Below are positions 7,924 to 16,420 of a stretch of 64,000 bases of DNA, piece after piece. The notes beneath the pieces were generated by a model. It saw only the letters and a list, made by a program, of their open reading frames with translations, had not been told where the DNA came from and made no database searches. A program made the position numbers and the translations under genes. Position 1 is the first letter of the stretch. The number at the start of each line of letters is the position of its first letter. The DNA comes from JANQPA01 sp964548175 (GTDB lineage: Bacteria > Bacteroidota > Bacteroidia > Chitinophagales > Saprospiraceae), in assembly GCA_964548175.1 (NCBI GenBank), contig CAZJQS010000001.1:124001-188000 (forward strand). The letters run 5' to 3'.

Positions 7924-10278
7924 ATGTTAATTCGATTCGCAGGCTTACTTTTTGTAAGTCTTCTCTATTGTGCGCAGGTGTGGTCACAGGAGGATTTCTT
8001 CACCCTGAGCGGAACCATCAGTGACGCTCGTTCGGGCGAAACCCTCATCGGGGCCACTGTCAATATCCCTGAGCTGGCGACAGGCGCGGTCACCAATGAA
8101 TACGGCTTTTATTCCATCAGAATGCCTGCCGGAGATTCCCTAAAGGTCGTCTTCAGCTATATCGGATTCCAAACGGAGGAGAGGATTATTGCTTTAAGTT
8201 CAAACCAAAAGCTTAATATTGAAATGATCGAAGCCGGGGTGGAATTGGAGGAAGTTGTAGTCAGGGCCAACACCCTAGAAGAAAAGGTAGCTTCCACGGA
8301 AATGAGCGTAGAAACCATTACGCCGCAACAGGCCAAGCTACTACCCGTATTGCTGGGAGAAAGCGATATCCTGAAAACGATCCAGCTCAAACCCGGCCTT
8401 CCTTCCGGGGCGGAGGGAACCACCGGCTTGTTCGTAAGGGGCGGAGGCGCCGATCAAAACCTCATCGTGCTGGACGAAGCCCTGGTATACAATGCCAGCC
8501 ACCTCTTCGGTTTTTTCAGCACCTTTAATACCGATGCCGTTAAAGACCTCAAGATATACAAGGGCGGATTCCCCGCACAATACGGCGGGCGGCTCTCATC
8601 AGTCATCGATGTCAAATTAAAGGAAGGGAACAAGAAAAAATTCTCCGGCGCTGGCGGCATCGGCGCCATTTCTTCCCGGCTCACCCTGGAGGGGCCTATA
8701 CAGAAAGACAAATCCTCCTTCATGGTATCAGGCCGGCGGACTTATGTAGACCTCATTACCAATGCCGTCAATAAGGCTAATGAAGATAATGATGATTTTA
8801 ATCCCATTCCCGCCTATTTTTTTTATGACCTTAATACCAAATTGAATTTTGATCTTGGAGAGAACGACCGGCTCTACCTGAGCGGCTATTTTGGCCGGGA
8901 TAAATTTAACTTTGACGGCGATTTTTTCGATTTCAACTTTAACTGGGGTAACGCCACAGGTACAGCCCGGTGGAATCACATATTTAATTCCAGATTGTTC
9001 GCCAATTCTACTTTCACCTATTCTGACTACCAGTACAACATCAGGAATCGCTTTGAAGGATTCAATTTTGACATAGGCTCGAATATTCAGGACATCAACC
9101 TGAAATCTGATTTTTATTTTGTCGCCAACAATCAGCATACGCTCAGGTTTGGCCTGATCGGTACGTTCCATCAATTTACGGTGGGCAGGCTCCAGGCAGG
9201 GAGTGACGATGGAGAGGTCTCTTTTTCTTCCGGCGAGCAATTCGACGGGCTGGAATTCGGCGCTTACTTTTCTGATGAGTGGAAGATCAGCGGCAAAGCC
9301 GGCGTCAATGCAGGTCTTCGATTCAGTGGTTTTACTAATGACGGAACCACTTACCTTGGTTTGGAACCCAGAGTTGCCCTGAACTACAGCCTCAGTAGTC
9401 GCTTCAGTTTTAAGGGCAGCTATGCCCGGATGTTTCAATATCTCCACCTGGTGGCCAGCAGCGGCGTGACATTGCCTACCGATGTATGGTACCCTTCCAC
9501 GGAAAGGGTAAAACCGCAAAGATCGGATCAGGTTGCCGCAGGCATGAATTACCTTTTTGGGAAAGAGCTGCTGTTTACGATGGAAGGCTTTTATAAATGG
9601 CTGGACAACCAGATAGAGTTTGTTGACGGCGCCAGGCTTTTTGCCAATCAAAACCTGGAAGAAGAATTTGCTATCGGCAAGGGCAACGCATACGGTTTGG
9701 AGATAAGCCTGGAAAAAACGGAAGGCCGTCTGAACGGATGGATCGGATACACCTACTCCCGCACCCGCCGGGGCGAGTTTGAGACGCTGGACCCCAACGG
9801 CCTTTTTGCACAGCAGGGTTACTTTTCTCCCATTTATGATCGAAGGCACGACCTTTCTGTCGTTTTGTTTTATGAGCTGAGCAAAAAGATAAGCTTAACC
9901 TCTACTTTTGTTTACGGCTCCGGCGACCTTAGATGGATGCCGGTAGGACGCTTTACCTTCCAGGATGTATACGGCGCAAACTTTGAGGCAGTAGTTCCGG
10001 TCTATCAGGATCGCAATAACTTCCGACTGGCCCCTTACAACCGACTGGACCTGGGCATCGTCATAAACTTTTTTCCCAAATGGGGAGAAAGTGACCTGAC
10101 GATCAACGTCGTCAATGTCTACAATCGCAGAAATGCCTTTTTCGTCTATTTTGATCCTGCGTTCCGGGAGGTAGAAGACGGAGCAGGCAACAACATTGAA
10201 ATCCCGGAAGGCATTCAGGCCAAGCAGGTATCCCTTTTTCCTATTCTTCCTTCTCTAACCTATAATTTCAAATTTTAA
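7924..10278 (+). CDS. TonB-dependent outer-membrane receptor
   Basis: 784 residues. I place the start at the ATG at 7924, which gives a clean signal peptide (MLIRFAGLLFVSLLYCAQ...); the frame stays open to a TTG at 7858, but that extension spoils the signal. Domains: carboxypeptidase-regulatory-like beta-sandwich at about 27-115 (SGTISDARSGETLIGATVNI, YGFYSIRMPAG), plug domain at about 125-235 (TTGLFVRGGGADQNLIVLDE, FPAQYGGRLSSVIDV), then a beta-barrel ending in the aromatic-rich LPSLTYNFKF. It imports a substrate across the outer membrane using TonB energy. The DUF4249 lipoprotein 5 nt downstream is its likely partner, as in many Bacteroidota loci. The substrate is unknown; it is not a SusC/SusD pair. 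Confidence 0.92.
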   Translation: MLIRFAGLLFVSLLYCAQVWSQEDFFTLSGTISDARSGETLIGATVNIPELATGAVTNEYGFYSIRMPAGDSLKVVFSYIGFQTEERIIALSSNQKLNIEMIEAGVELEEVVVRANTLEEKVASTEMSVETITPQQAKLLPVLLGESDILKTIQLKPGLPSGAEGTTGLFVRGGGADQNLIVLDEALVYNASHLFGFFSTFNTDAVKDLKIYKGGFPAQYGGRLSSVIDVKLKEGNKKKFSGAGGIGAISSRLTLEGPIQKDKSSFMVSGRRTYVDLITNAVNKANEDNDDFNPIPAYFFYDLNTKLNFDLGENDRLYLSGYFGRDKFNFDGDFFDFNFNWGNATGTARWNHIFNSRLFANSTFTYSDYQYNIRNRFEGFNFDIGSNIQDINLKSDFYFVANNQHTLRFGLIGTFHQFTVGRLQAGSDDGEVSFSSGEQFDGLEFGAYFSDEWKISGKAGVNAGLRFSGFTNDGTTYLGLEPRVALNYSLSSRFSFKGSYARMFQYLHLVASSGVTLPTDVWYPSTERVKPQRSDQVAAGMNYLFGKELLFTMEGFYKWLDNQIEFVDGARLFANQNLEEEFAIGKGNAYGLEISLEKTEGRLNGWIGYTYSRTRRGEFETLDPNGLFAQQGYFSPIYDRRHDLSVVLFYELSKKISLTSTFVYGSGDLRWMPVGRFTFQDVYGANFEAVVPVYQDRNNFRLAPYNRLDLGIVINFFPKWGESDLTINVVNVYNRRNAFFVYFDPAFREVEDGAGNNIEIPEGIQAKQVSLFPILPSLTYNFKF

Positions 10279-10283
10279 GACCC

Positions 10284-11159
10284 ATGAAAAGCGAAAAAAT
10301 ACAAAACAACAGGCGTTCGTGGCTGCTATGGCCATTCGTTCTTTTTCTTGTGGTGAGCGGTTGTGGCAATCTGGAGCAGGACATCATGGTGGAGCTTCCG
10401 GAATACCAAAGTGAGATCGTATTAGAGTGTTATCTCGAACCGGGGCAGCCGTTTCGGTTACTGATGACCCGAAGCGCCTTCTATTTTGCGCCCTTTCCCA
10501 GCCAGAATGATGCGTTTTTACAGAACCTCCTCGTTCAGGACGCCGAGGTAATCATCAGGTATGCGGAAGAGGAGCATCGCCTGTCAAATCAGCTTGTTGT
10601 TGACCCGGCGACTGGAAAGTTCTATAATTACATTAATCCGGCTATCGTGCCTGCTGATTACGAGCAGGATTTCGAGCTGGAGGTGATTACTGCTGAGGGA
10701 GAGCGCATATTTGCGGTAACGAGCATCCTGCCGGTAGTGCCTATTGACAGCATTGTCGTCCTCTTTGAAGACGATCCGGACACCATGGCGCGGGCGGAGA
10801 CTTATCTGACGGACGACAGGGAGGTCGCCAACTTTTATCGTCGCAGCGTTCATTTGGGTAGTCTGGATACAGAACCTGAGCAAGATTTTGTGACGGATGA
10901 CGAAGTTCTGGACAGTGAAAAGTTCTTTTTTGGCACCACCCCTGATTACACGGTAGGCGACACTTTAATTTTTACGATCTACCATATTGATCAGTCTTAC
11001 TATCAATTCTGGCTTAGTGTTCAACAGGCCATTCTTTCCAACGGCAATCCATTCGGGCAGCCCAGTCCGGTCATTTCCAACCTGGGAGGTTCAGCGGAAG
11101 CGATCGGCATTTTTACGGGATTGAGTTATGACCGGGTTACGACCATTATCGAGAGGTAA
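10284..11159 (+). CDS. DUF4249 family lipoprotein, TonB-receptor partner
   Basis: 291 residues with a type II signal (basic N-terminus, WLLWPFVLFLVVSGC, lipidated Cys27). The mature part is a beta-rich DUF4249 domain; PEYQSEIVLECYLEPGQPF is typical of its start. DUF4249 genes sit immediately behind a class of TonB receptors in Bacteroidota and are thought to act as a surface-exposed accessory, analogous in position to SusD. The function is not demonstrated. It begins 5 nt after the receptor stop, so the two are cotranscribed, and a strong terminator follows. Confidence 0.85.
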   Translation: MKSEKIQNNRRSWLLWPFVLFLVVSGCGNLEQDIMVELPEYQSEIVLECYLEPGQPFRLLMTRSAFYFAPFPSQNDAFLQNLLVQDAEVIIRYAEEEHRLSNQLVVDPATGKFYNYINPAIVPADYEQDFELEVITAEGERIFAVTSILPVVPIDSIVVLFEDDPDTMARAETYLTDDREVANFYRRSVHLGSLDTEPEQDFVTDDEVLDSEKFFFGTTPDYTVGDTLIFTIYHIDQSYYQFWLSVQQAILSNGNPFGQPSPVISNLGGSAEAIGIFTGLSYDRVTTIIER

Positions 11160-11163
11160 AAAC

Positions 11164-11200
11164 AAAAGGGCCTTCCGGGATAATCCCGGAAGGCCCTTTT
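11164..11200. terminator. strong bidirectional terminator
   Basis: 17-bp perfect inverted repeat beginning AAAAGGGCCTTCCGGGA with a 3-nt loop (TAA). A-tract and T-tract flanks let it work in both directions. It separates the convergent DUF4249 gene and OmpA-like gene. Confidence 0.9.
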
Positions 11201-11221
11201 ATTCTTGTGTAACGGTAATGA

Positions 11222-11992
11222 TTAGTTGTTCATCTTTTCTCTCAGAGAATTAAGATCTACATTAGGAACAACCATTGTTCTTCTGTTCTGAGCTTTTCCA
11301 TCCGCGTTTTCATTAGAAGCAGCAGGCATGGTTTCGCCATAAGTAACAGCCGCCACCTGAGATGGACTTACGCCATTTTTGACCAGCTCTTTAACGACCA
11401 TTTTAGCGCGCAGGTAGCCCAGCTCCCAGTTGTCTTCATAAGGAGCAGTACCTAATACGCCGTCGGTATCGGTATGACCTTCCACAAGGATTTTAAGATT
11501 TTCATTGCTTTTCAGGGTTTCCGCCAGTTCAGCAAGTGCATCCCTTTCATCTTTGGTAAGAGAGTAAGAGCCGCTTCTGTATTGAACCGGAACCTTAGTC
11601 ATAACCACAAGACGACCGTTCTTTTCTTCCATGGACAGGCCGCTTTCTTCGTAAGCAGCGAAGATGCCGTTGATTTCAGCTTTGAGGCCTTCCAGTTCTT
11701 CTTTTGTCATGTTCAGTTCTTCCTGAACCTGAGACACCTGGTTTTTGGTAGATTGAAGGTCAGAACGAATGCTGGAAATTTCGCCGTTCAATCTTTCTTT
11801 TTCAGCGGCCATTTCAGATTCAAGGGCTGCCTTTTCATCCTGAAGGGTGCTGAGTTGTCCCTGAGTTTCCGCCAGAGCCTGATCTGTAGCTTCTTTCTGT
11901 TTCATCAGGTCATCAAATTTCTTCTTGGAAACACAAGATTGAAGAGAACCAAGTACGAGGCTGATAACAAGTAGGTTGAGTACTAGACGCAT
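11222..11992 (-). CDS. OmpA-family lipoprotein with coiled coil
   Basis: 256 residues: lipoprotein signal with Cys20 (LGSLQSC), a coiled coil at about 25-115 (heptads in QALAETQGQLSTLQDEKAAL and VSQVQEELNMTKEELEGLK), then an OmpA C-terminal peptidoglycan-binding domain at about 140-245 (LKILVEGHTDTDGVLG, AQNRRTMVV). It probably tethers a membrane to the cell wall. This layout resembles Pal/Lpp-like envelope spacers in Bacteroidota. It is monocistronic between a strong terminator and a long upstream gap. Confidence 0.9.
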   Translation of the reverse strand: MRLVLNLLVISLVLGSLQSCVSKKKFDDLMKQKEATDQALAETQGQLSTLQDEKAALESEMAAEKERLNGEISSIRSDLQSTKNQVSQVQEELNMTKEELEGLKAEINGIFAAYEESGLSMEEKNGRLVVMTKVPVQYRSGSYSLTKDERDALAELAETLKSNENLKILVEGHTDTDGVLGTAPYEDNWELGYLRAKMVVKELVKNGVSPSQVAAVTYGETMPAASNENADGKAQNRRTMVVPNVDLNSLREKMNN

Positions 11993-12505
11993 GTTCTTTC
12001 AAATTTAATTAAGAAAATAAAAAGTTATTCAGGTTTTCAAATGCCTGGATGTTGAGTTCGCGCCAACTGCATAAATTTCGATTGTCCAGCGCGAGACCTA
12101 ATTTCTATTGCAAATCAAGAGATATTTTTTGAATAAAACAAAGATAACCTTAACTTTATTAATTATAGTAGATTTGCGCGTTGTGTGATAATCGCCTTTT
12201 TTTTTCAATTCCTTTAATGCTCAAATAAAATCAAACTTTGCCTGATGAAACTTATTTTTTCCAAAACCTAAGTGTAAAGCAATCGAAACAAAAGCCTCAA
12301 ACAATGACAACATCTTTACTACTTCGCGACAAGGCGTTTTGTAAGGTAAATTTACAAAAAAGGCTATTTTTGCATATACTTTGACCTTTTTCAAAGTATT
12401 GTATTCAACAATAATAATCATTTTTTTCATGAAATGTTTGATAAGTCCTTATTTATAAAGGATTTAAACCAAACAACATGGGAGTAATTATACATTTTAA
12501 TATAG
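11993..12505. other. long divergent intergenic region
   Basis: 513 nt between the divergent OmpA lipoprotein and alpha/beta hydrolase genes. I see no gene. Possible -7 boxes are TATCTTTG on the minus strand (12139-12146), TAGATTTG on the plus strand (12169-12176) and TATTTTTG on the plus strand (12365-12372). None has a well-placed TTTG partner at 19 nt, so they are weak candidates only. The region is AT-rich and could hold an untranslated RNA, but no stable fold stands out. Confidence 0.4.
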
Positions 12506-13282
12506 ATGAAGTACGAAATTAAAGAAGAAGATAGGTTCAAATATATTGAGACGGGGGGCGGAGAAGAAAACCTACTTTTGCTACATGGATTATTCGGAGC
12601 ACTAAGTAATTTTGAGGGCATTCTCGATCACTTTTCCAATGCCTATAATGTAGTTGTTCCTATCTTACCTATTTTTGAACTTCCGATACGAAAGGTATCC
12701 GTCACGGGGCTCGTTAATTACGTAGCGGACTTTGTGGACTATAAGGACTATGAAAAAGTCCACGTTCTAGGTAACTCCTTAGGGGGCCACATCGCACTGC
12801 TTTACGTTCTTGCCCGGCCCGAAAAAGTAAATTCGGTTGTGCTGACCGGCAGTTCAGGCCTCTTCGAAAGCGCCATGGGCACTAGTTTTCCCAAAAGAGG
12901 AGACTATGAGTTTATTAAAAAGAAAACGGAGGCTACGTTTTATGACCCAAAGGTAGCTTCACAAGAGCTTATCGATGAAGTTTACGACATTGTCAATGAC
13001 CGGAACAAAGCCATCAGGATCATTGCCACGGCCAAATCCGCCGTACGTCACAACCTAGGTGACAAGCTTCATCAAATCCATGTGCCTACCCTGCTCGTCT
13101 GGGGAAAACAAGATCAGGTCACTCCAGCTTTCGTTGGTAAAAAGTTCAACGAGCTTATTGAAAATTCAAAACTTATTTTTATCGACCATTGTGGCCATGC
13201 GCCTATGATGGAACATGTAGAAGAATTTAACCGCCACCTCGAAGATTTTCTTCAGGAAGTAACTGCCAAACAATTAAGTTGA
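12506..13282 (+). CDS. alpha/beta hydrolase
   Basis: 258 residues with a complete alpha/beta-hydrolase fold: oxyanion-hole HGLFGA (27-32), nucleophile elbow GNSLGG with Ser91, acid D203 in VWGKQDQVTP and catalytic His231 in HCGHAPMME. No signal peptide, so it is cytoplasmic. The substrate is unknown; the fold covers esterases, thioesterases and C-C hydrolases. A GC-rich inverted repeat in the 130-nt gap after it may terminate transcription before the aminopeptidase gene. Confidence 0.88.
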   Translation: MKYEIKEEDRFKYIETGGGEENLLLLHGLFGALSNFEGILDHFSNAYNVVVPILPIFELPIRKVSVTGLVNYVADFVDYKDYEKVHVLGNSLGGHIALLYVLARPEKVNSVVLTGSSGLFESAMGTSFPKRGDYEFIKKKTEATFYDPKVASQELIDEVYDIVNDRNKAIRIIATAKSAVRHNLGDKLHQIHVPTLLVWGKQDQVTPAFVGKKFNELIENSKLIFIDHCGHAPMMEHVEEFNRHLEDFLQEVTAKQLS

Positions 13283-13413
13283 GAAAACACTTTTCGCCAG
13301 GGAGGCGTTATGAAGTGGAACGCCCCTTGAAAGATCAATACTGAATTGCCCGACATCCGGCCGTTTTTCCGGCCATTGGTGAAGGGCTATTTTTTTAATT
13401 CAAACACATCATT

Positions 13414-16107
13414 ATGAACCGAACTATTTGGCTGTTGTGCTTATCCATCTTTCTCACCGCCCACAGCTGTTCAACCTCAGCAAAAGTCAACAAAAACGAC
13501 ACCCAGGAATCCATAACCGACATTAGCGGCATTCCTCTCGACCCCTCCCTGATGGTGGAAGAACGGCAATTAGACACCATGTACGTCACCGCACCCGCTC
13601 TGGACAAAAATCCAGTAGATGAGGACCGGCAAGATCCGGTCTTAGAACCTGATCCTTACAATCCCAGCCATGAAAGAGAAAACGACCTGCTCCATACCAA
13701 ACTGGACCTGAGGTTCAATTGGGAAAAAGAGGAGGTCATCGGCCTGGCGGAACTTACCCTTCAGCCCTATTTTTACCCTACCTCCACGCTTATTCTCGAC
13801 GCCAAAGGGTTCGAGGTCAAAGACATCCGACTGAAAGGAGAAGCTGCCCCTCTTTCCTACGAATACAACAATGAACAGATCGCTATCACCCTTGATAAAG
13901 AGTATACCCGAAGGGAGTCTTATACGCTCGTCATCGACTACATCGCCCGCCCTTCCGAAACAGGCGGCAGTGCCGCCATCACTTCTGATAAAGGTCTTTT
14001 TTTCATTAACCCCCGGGGTGAAGAGCCGGATAAGCCTCAGCAAATATGGACCCAGGGAGAAACGGAATGGAACTCCCGCTGGTTCCCTACTATCGATAAG
14101 CCTAATGAGCGCTGTACCCAGGAAATGGTCCTTACCGTAGACCAAAAATACGTCACCCTCTCTAACGGTCTGCTCGTCGGCTCGAAAGAAAATCCGGACG
14201 GCACCCGCACCGACACCTGGAAGATGGATCAACCCCATGCTCCTTATCTGTTTATGCTGACCATAGGTGAATTTGCCGTGGTTGAAGATCAATGGCAGGA
14301 CATCCCGGTTACTTATTATGTCGAACCCGAATACAAGGAAGACGCCCCATACATCTATCCTCATACTCCCGAAATGCTGGGCTTTTTTTCAGAGAAACTC
14401 AATCTGAAGTACCCTTGGAAAAAATATGCCCAGGTAGTCGTCAGAGATTATGTTTCCGGCGCCATGGAAAATACCACCGCCGTTATCTTCGGCGACTTTA
14501 TGCAAAAACGGAAAGAGGAATTGATCGACTACCTGTACAATGAAAAGATAGTCGCCCACGAGATGTTTCACCATTGGTTTGGAGACTATGTAACTTGCGA
14601 AAGCTGGGCTAATCTCACGATGAATGAGGGCTTTGCCAATTACAGCGAATATCTTTGGCTGGAATATAAATACGGACGGGATGAAGCGGATGCCCACCTG
14701 CTCAGCGAATGGGAGGGCTACTTTTCCTCGGCTACTTATGGCGGCCACCCCCTCATCCATTTCAGTTTTGACAACAAGGAGGACATGTTCGATGCGCACA
14801 GCTACAATAAAGGCGGATCGGTATTACACATGCTGCGCGAATACGTAGGCGATGAAGCGTTCTGGGCCGCCCTCAACCTTTATCTTAATGACAATGCCTA
14901 TGAAGCCGTTGAAGCACATGACCTTCGTCTGGCTTTTGAAGAAATTACAGGTGAAGATCTCAATTGGTTTTGGAACCAGTGGTATTTTGATCAGGGACAT
15001 CCTGTCCTTCAACTGGAATATGAATACCAGGACAGCATGGACAGGGCGGGGCTCACCGTCAGCCAGGTCCAAAATCCTGAGGATATGCAGCCTATCTTTG
15101 AAATTCCCACCAGCGTAAAAATCGTTTACGCAGATGGTTCTTCTGAGGAAAAGCCCATAAGGATAAAAGAACGCGCCCAAAGCTTCAAATTTGAGGTCAA
15201 AGAGAAACCCGTCCTGATGATCTTCGATCCCAAAAGGGTACTTCTTTGTGAAGTGGAGGAAGATAATACGCCAATCGAAGCATACGTCCATCAATTTGAT
15301 AAATCCAACAGCCTGCTCAGTCAGATCGATGCCCTGCAGGCTTTGCGCCAAGCGGAAAGGCCCGAACTCAGAGACATTGCCTCAACGGCGCTTACCAATG
15401 ATTACTGGGCGATCAGAGGCATTGCCATGAACCTGATCGAAACCCCTACTTCTGACGAACTGGCAGCCATTCGCAATATGGCCGCTGCGGATCCTCATTC
15501 TTCCGTAAGGGCCGGTGCTTTTGAAAAACTCATCGAACTGGAAGATCAAAGCAGCAAAGCAGAAGCCATTACTGCCATCAAGCAGGATTCTTCAGAAGCA
15601 GTTATGGCTTCAGCCCTGTATTACCTCAGGGGCGTTGATTCCACTCTGGCGCTTCAGTATGCAGAACAACTTAAGGATTCCGAAAGTATGTTCGTCCTGA
15701 ATACGATTGCCGAAATGTACGTCATGAGCGGGAATGTCCAATACCTCTCTTTTTTCGAAGAACGCCTCGAATCAGACGAAATGCAGGGGTTTGTTGCCGT
15801 AAACTTTTACGACCTTTACCGGTCACTGCTCATGAAAGCCGATTGGAAGAAACTCCTTTCCGGTATCGAACGCCTTCAGTCTATCGCCATGGCCCAAAAC
15901 CAGCCGCAGCTGAGAAAGGCCGCATCCACCATGTCCTTATTCCGAATGAAAGAAGAGCTGAAAGAGGAACGATTAGACCTCAATCCGGAGGTTAGCCCTG
16001 AAAAGGATGAACTACTCGAAAAGCTACGAAACATGTTAAGGACTATTAAAGAAAAGGAAACGGATGACACCTTGCTGTCCATCTATATGAACATCACAAT
16101 AGAGTAA
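13414..16107 (+). CDS. M1 family aminopeptidase, lipoprotein
   Basis: Zinc aminopeptidase of 897 residues. A lipoprotein signal (ends AHSC, Cys19) puts it in the cell envelope. The GAMEN substrate-recognition motif is at 349-353. HEMFHHW at 382-388 provides the HExxH zinc ligands, and the third ligand is E405 in NEGFANYSE. The N-terminal beta-saddle precedes the catalytic domain; a long helical C-terminal domain (about 630-897) has HEAT-like repeats, as in tricorn-interacting M1 enzymes. It probably removes N-terminal residues from exported or imported peptides. Confidence 0.93.
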   Translation: MNRTIWLLCLSIFLTAHSCSTSAKVNKNDTQESITDISGIPLDPSLMVEERQLDTMYVTAPALDKNPVDEDRQDPVLEPDPYNPSHERENDLLHTKLDLRFNWEKEEVIGLAELTLQPYFYPTSTLILDAKGFEVKDIRLKGEAAPLSYEYNNEQIAITLDKEYTRRESYTLVIDYIARPSETGGSAAITSDKGLFFINPRGEEPDKPQQIWTQGETEWNSRWFPTIDKPNERCTQEMVLTVDQKYVTLSNGLLVGSKENPDGTRTDTWKMDQPHAPYLFMLTIGEFAVVEDQWQDIPVTYYVEPEYKEDAPYIYPHTPEMLGFFSEKLNLKYPWKKYAQVVVRDYVSGAMENTTAVIFGDFMQKRKEELIDYLYNEKIVAHEMFHHWFGDYVTCESWANLTMNEGFANYSEYLWLEYKYGRDEADAHLLSEWEGYFSSATYGGHPLIHFSFDNKEDMFDAHSYNKGGSVLHMLREYVGDEAFWAALNLYLNDNAYEAVEAHDLRLAFEEITGEDLNWFWNQWYFDQGHPVLQLEYEYQDSMDRAGLTVSQVQNPEDMQPIFEIPTSVKIVYADGSSEEKPIRIKERAQSFKFEVKEKPVLMIFDPKRVLLCEVEEDNTPIEAYVHQFDKSNSLLSQIDALQALRQAERPELRDIASTALTNDYWAIRGIAMNLIETPTSDELAAIRNMAAADPHSSVRAGAFEKLIELEDQSSKAEAITAIKQDSSEAVMASALYYLRGVDSTLALQYAEQLKDSESMFVLNTIAEMYVMSGNVQYLSFFEERLESDEMQGFVAVNFYDLYRSLLMKADWKKLLSGIERLQSIAMAQNQPQLRKAASTMSLFRMKEELKEERLDLNPEVSPEKDELLEKLRNMLRTIKEKETDDTLLSIYMNITIE

Positions 16108-16420
16108 GGTTGAAGGTCGAAAATAGGCCAAATTTTTTTTGCCGCCATTTCGACCTTCACTCTTCGCCTTATAAAAATGTTAATTGTACGGTTTTTATAT
16201 TGGACGAATGTCAATTTAACTTGTTGCTCCTTGACAATATTCATAATCTTATCTATTTTTCCAGCTATTCAGGAAACCTTCAGAATCGATCCCATTCAAG
16301 CCAAAGCATCACAATCCACATTTCTTACTGATACTGTAAGTTTATTTCAACTTAATTTGGTTTTACACATTATATACCATATATAGGAATAGCATCATTC
16401 ATTCACTCAGAATCGTTATA
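16108..16420. other. intergenic gap with hairpin after the aminopeptidase
   Basis: 313 nt. An inverted repeat GAAGGTCGAAAT / ATTTCGACCTTC (about 16112-16158, 22-nt loop including a T-run) is a plausible terminator for the aminopeptidase gene. The rest is AT-rich, presumably carries the promoter of the DUF4175 gene, and shows no ORF I would support. Confidence 0.5.

Noticed and set aside
8728..9849. 373-codon minus-strand open frame inside the TonB receptor gene
   Set aside because: Antisense to a full-length, motif-rich receptor; the translation is low in signal and matches no family.
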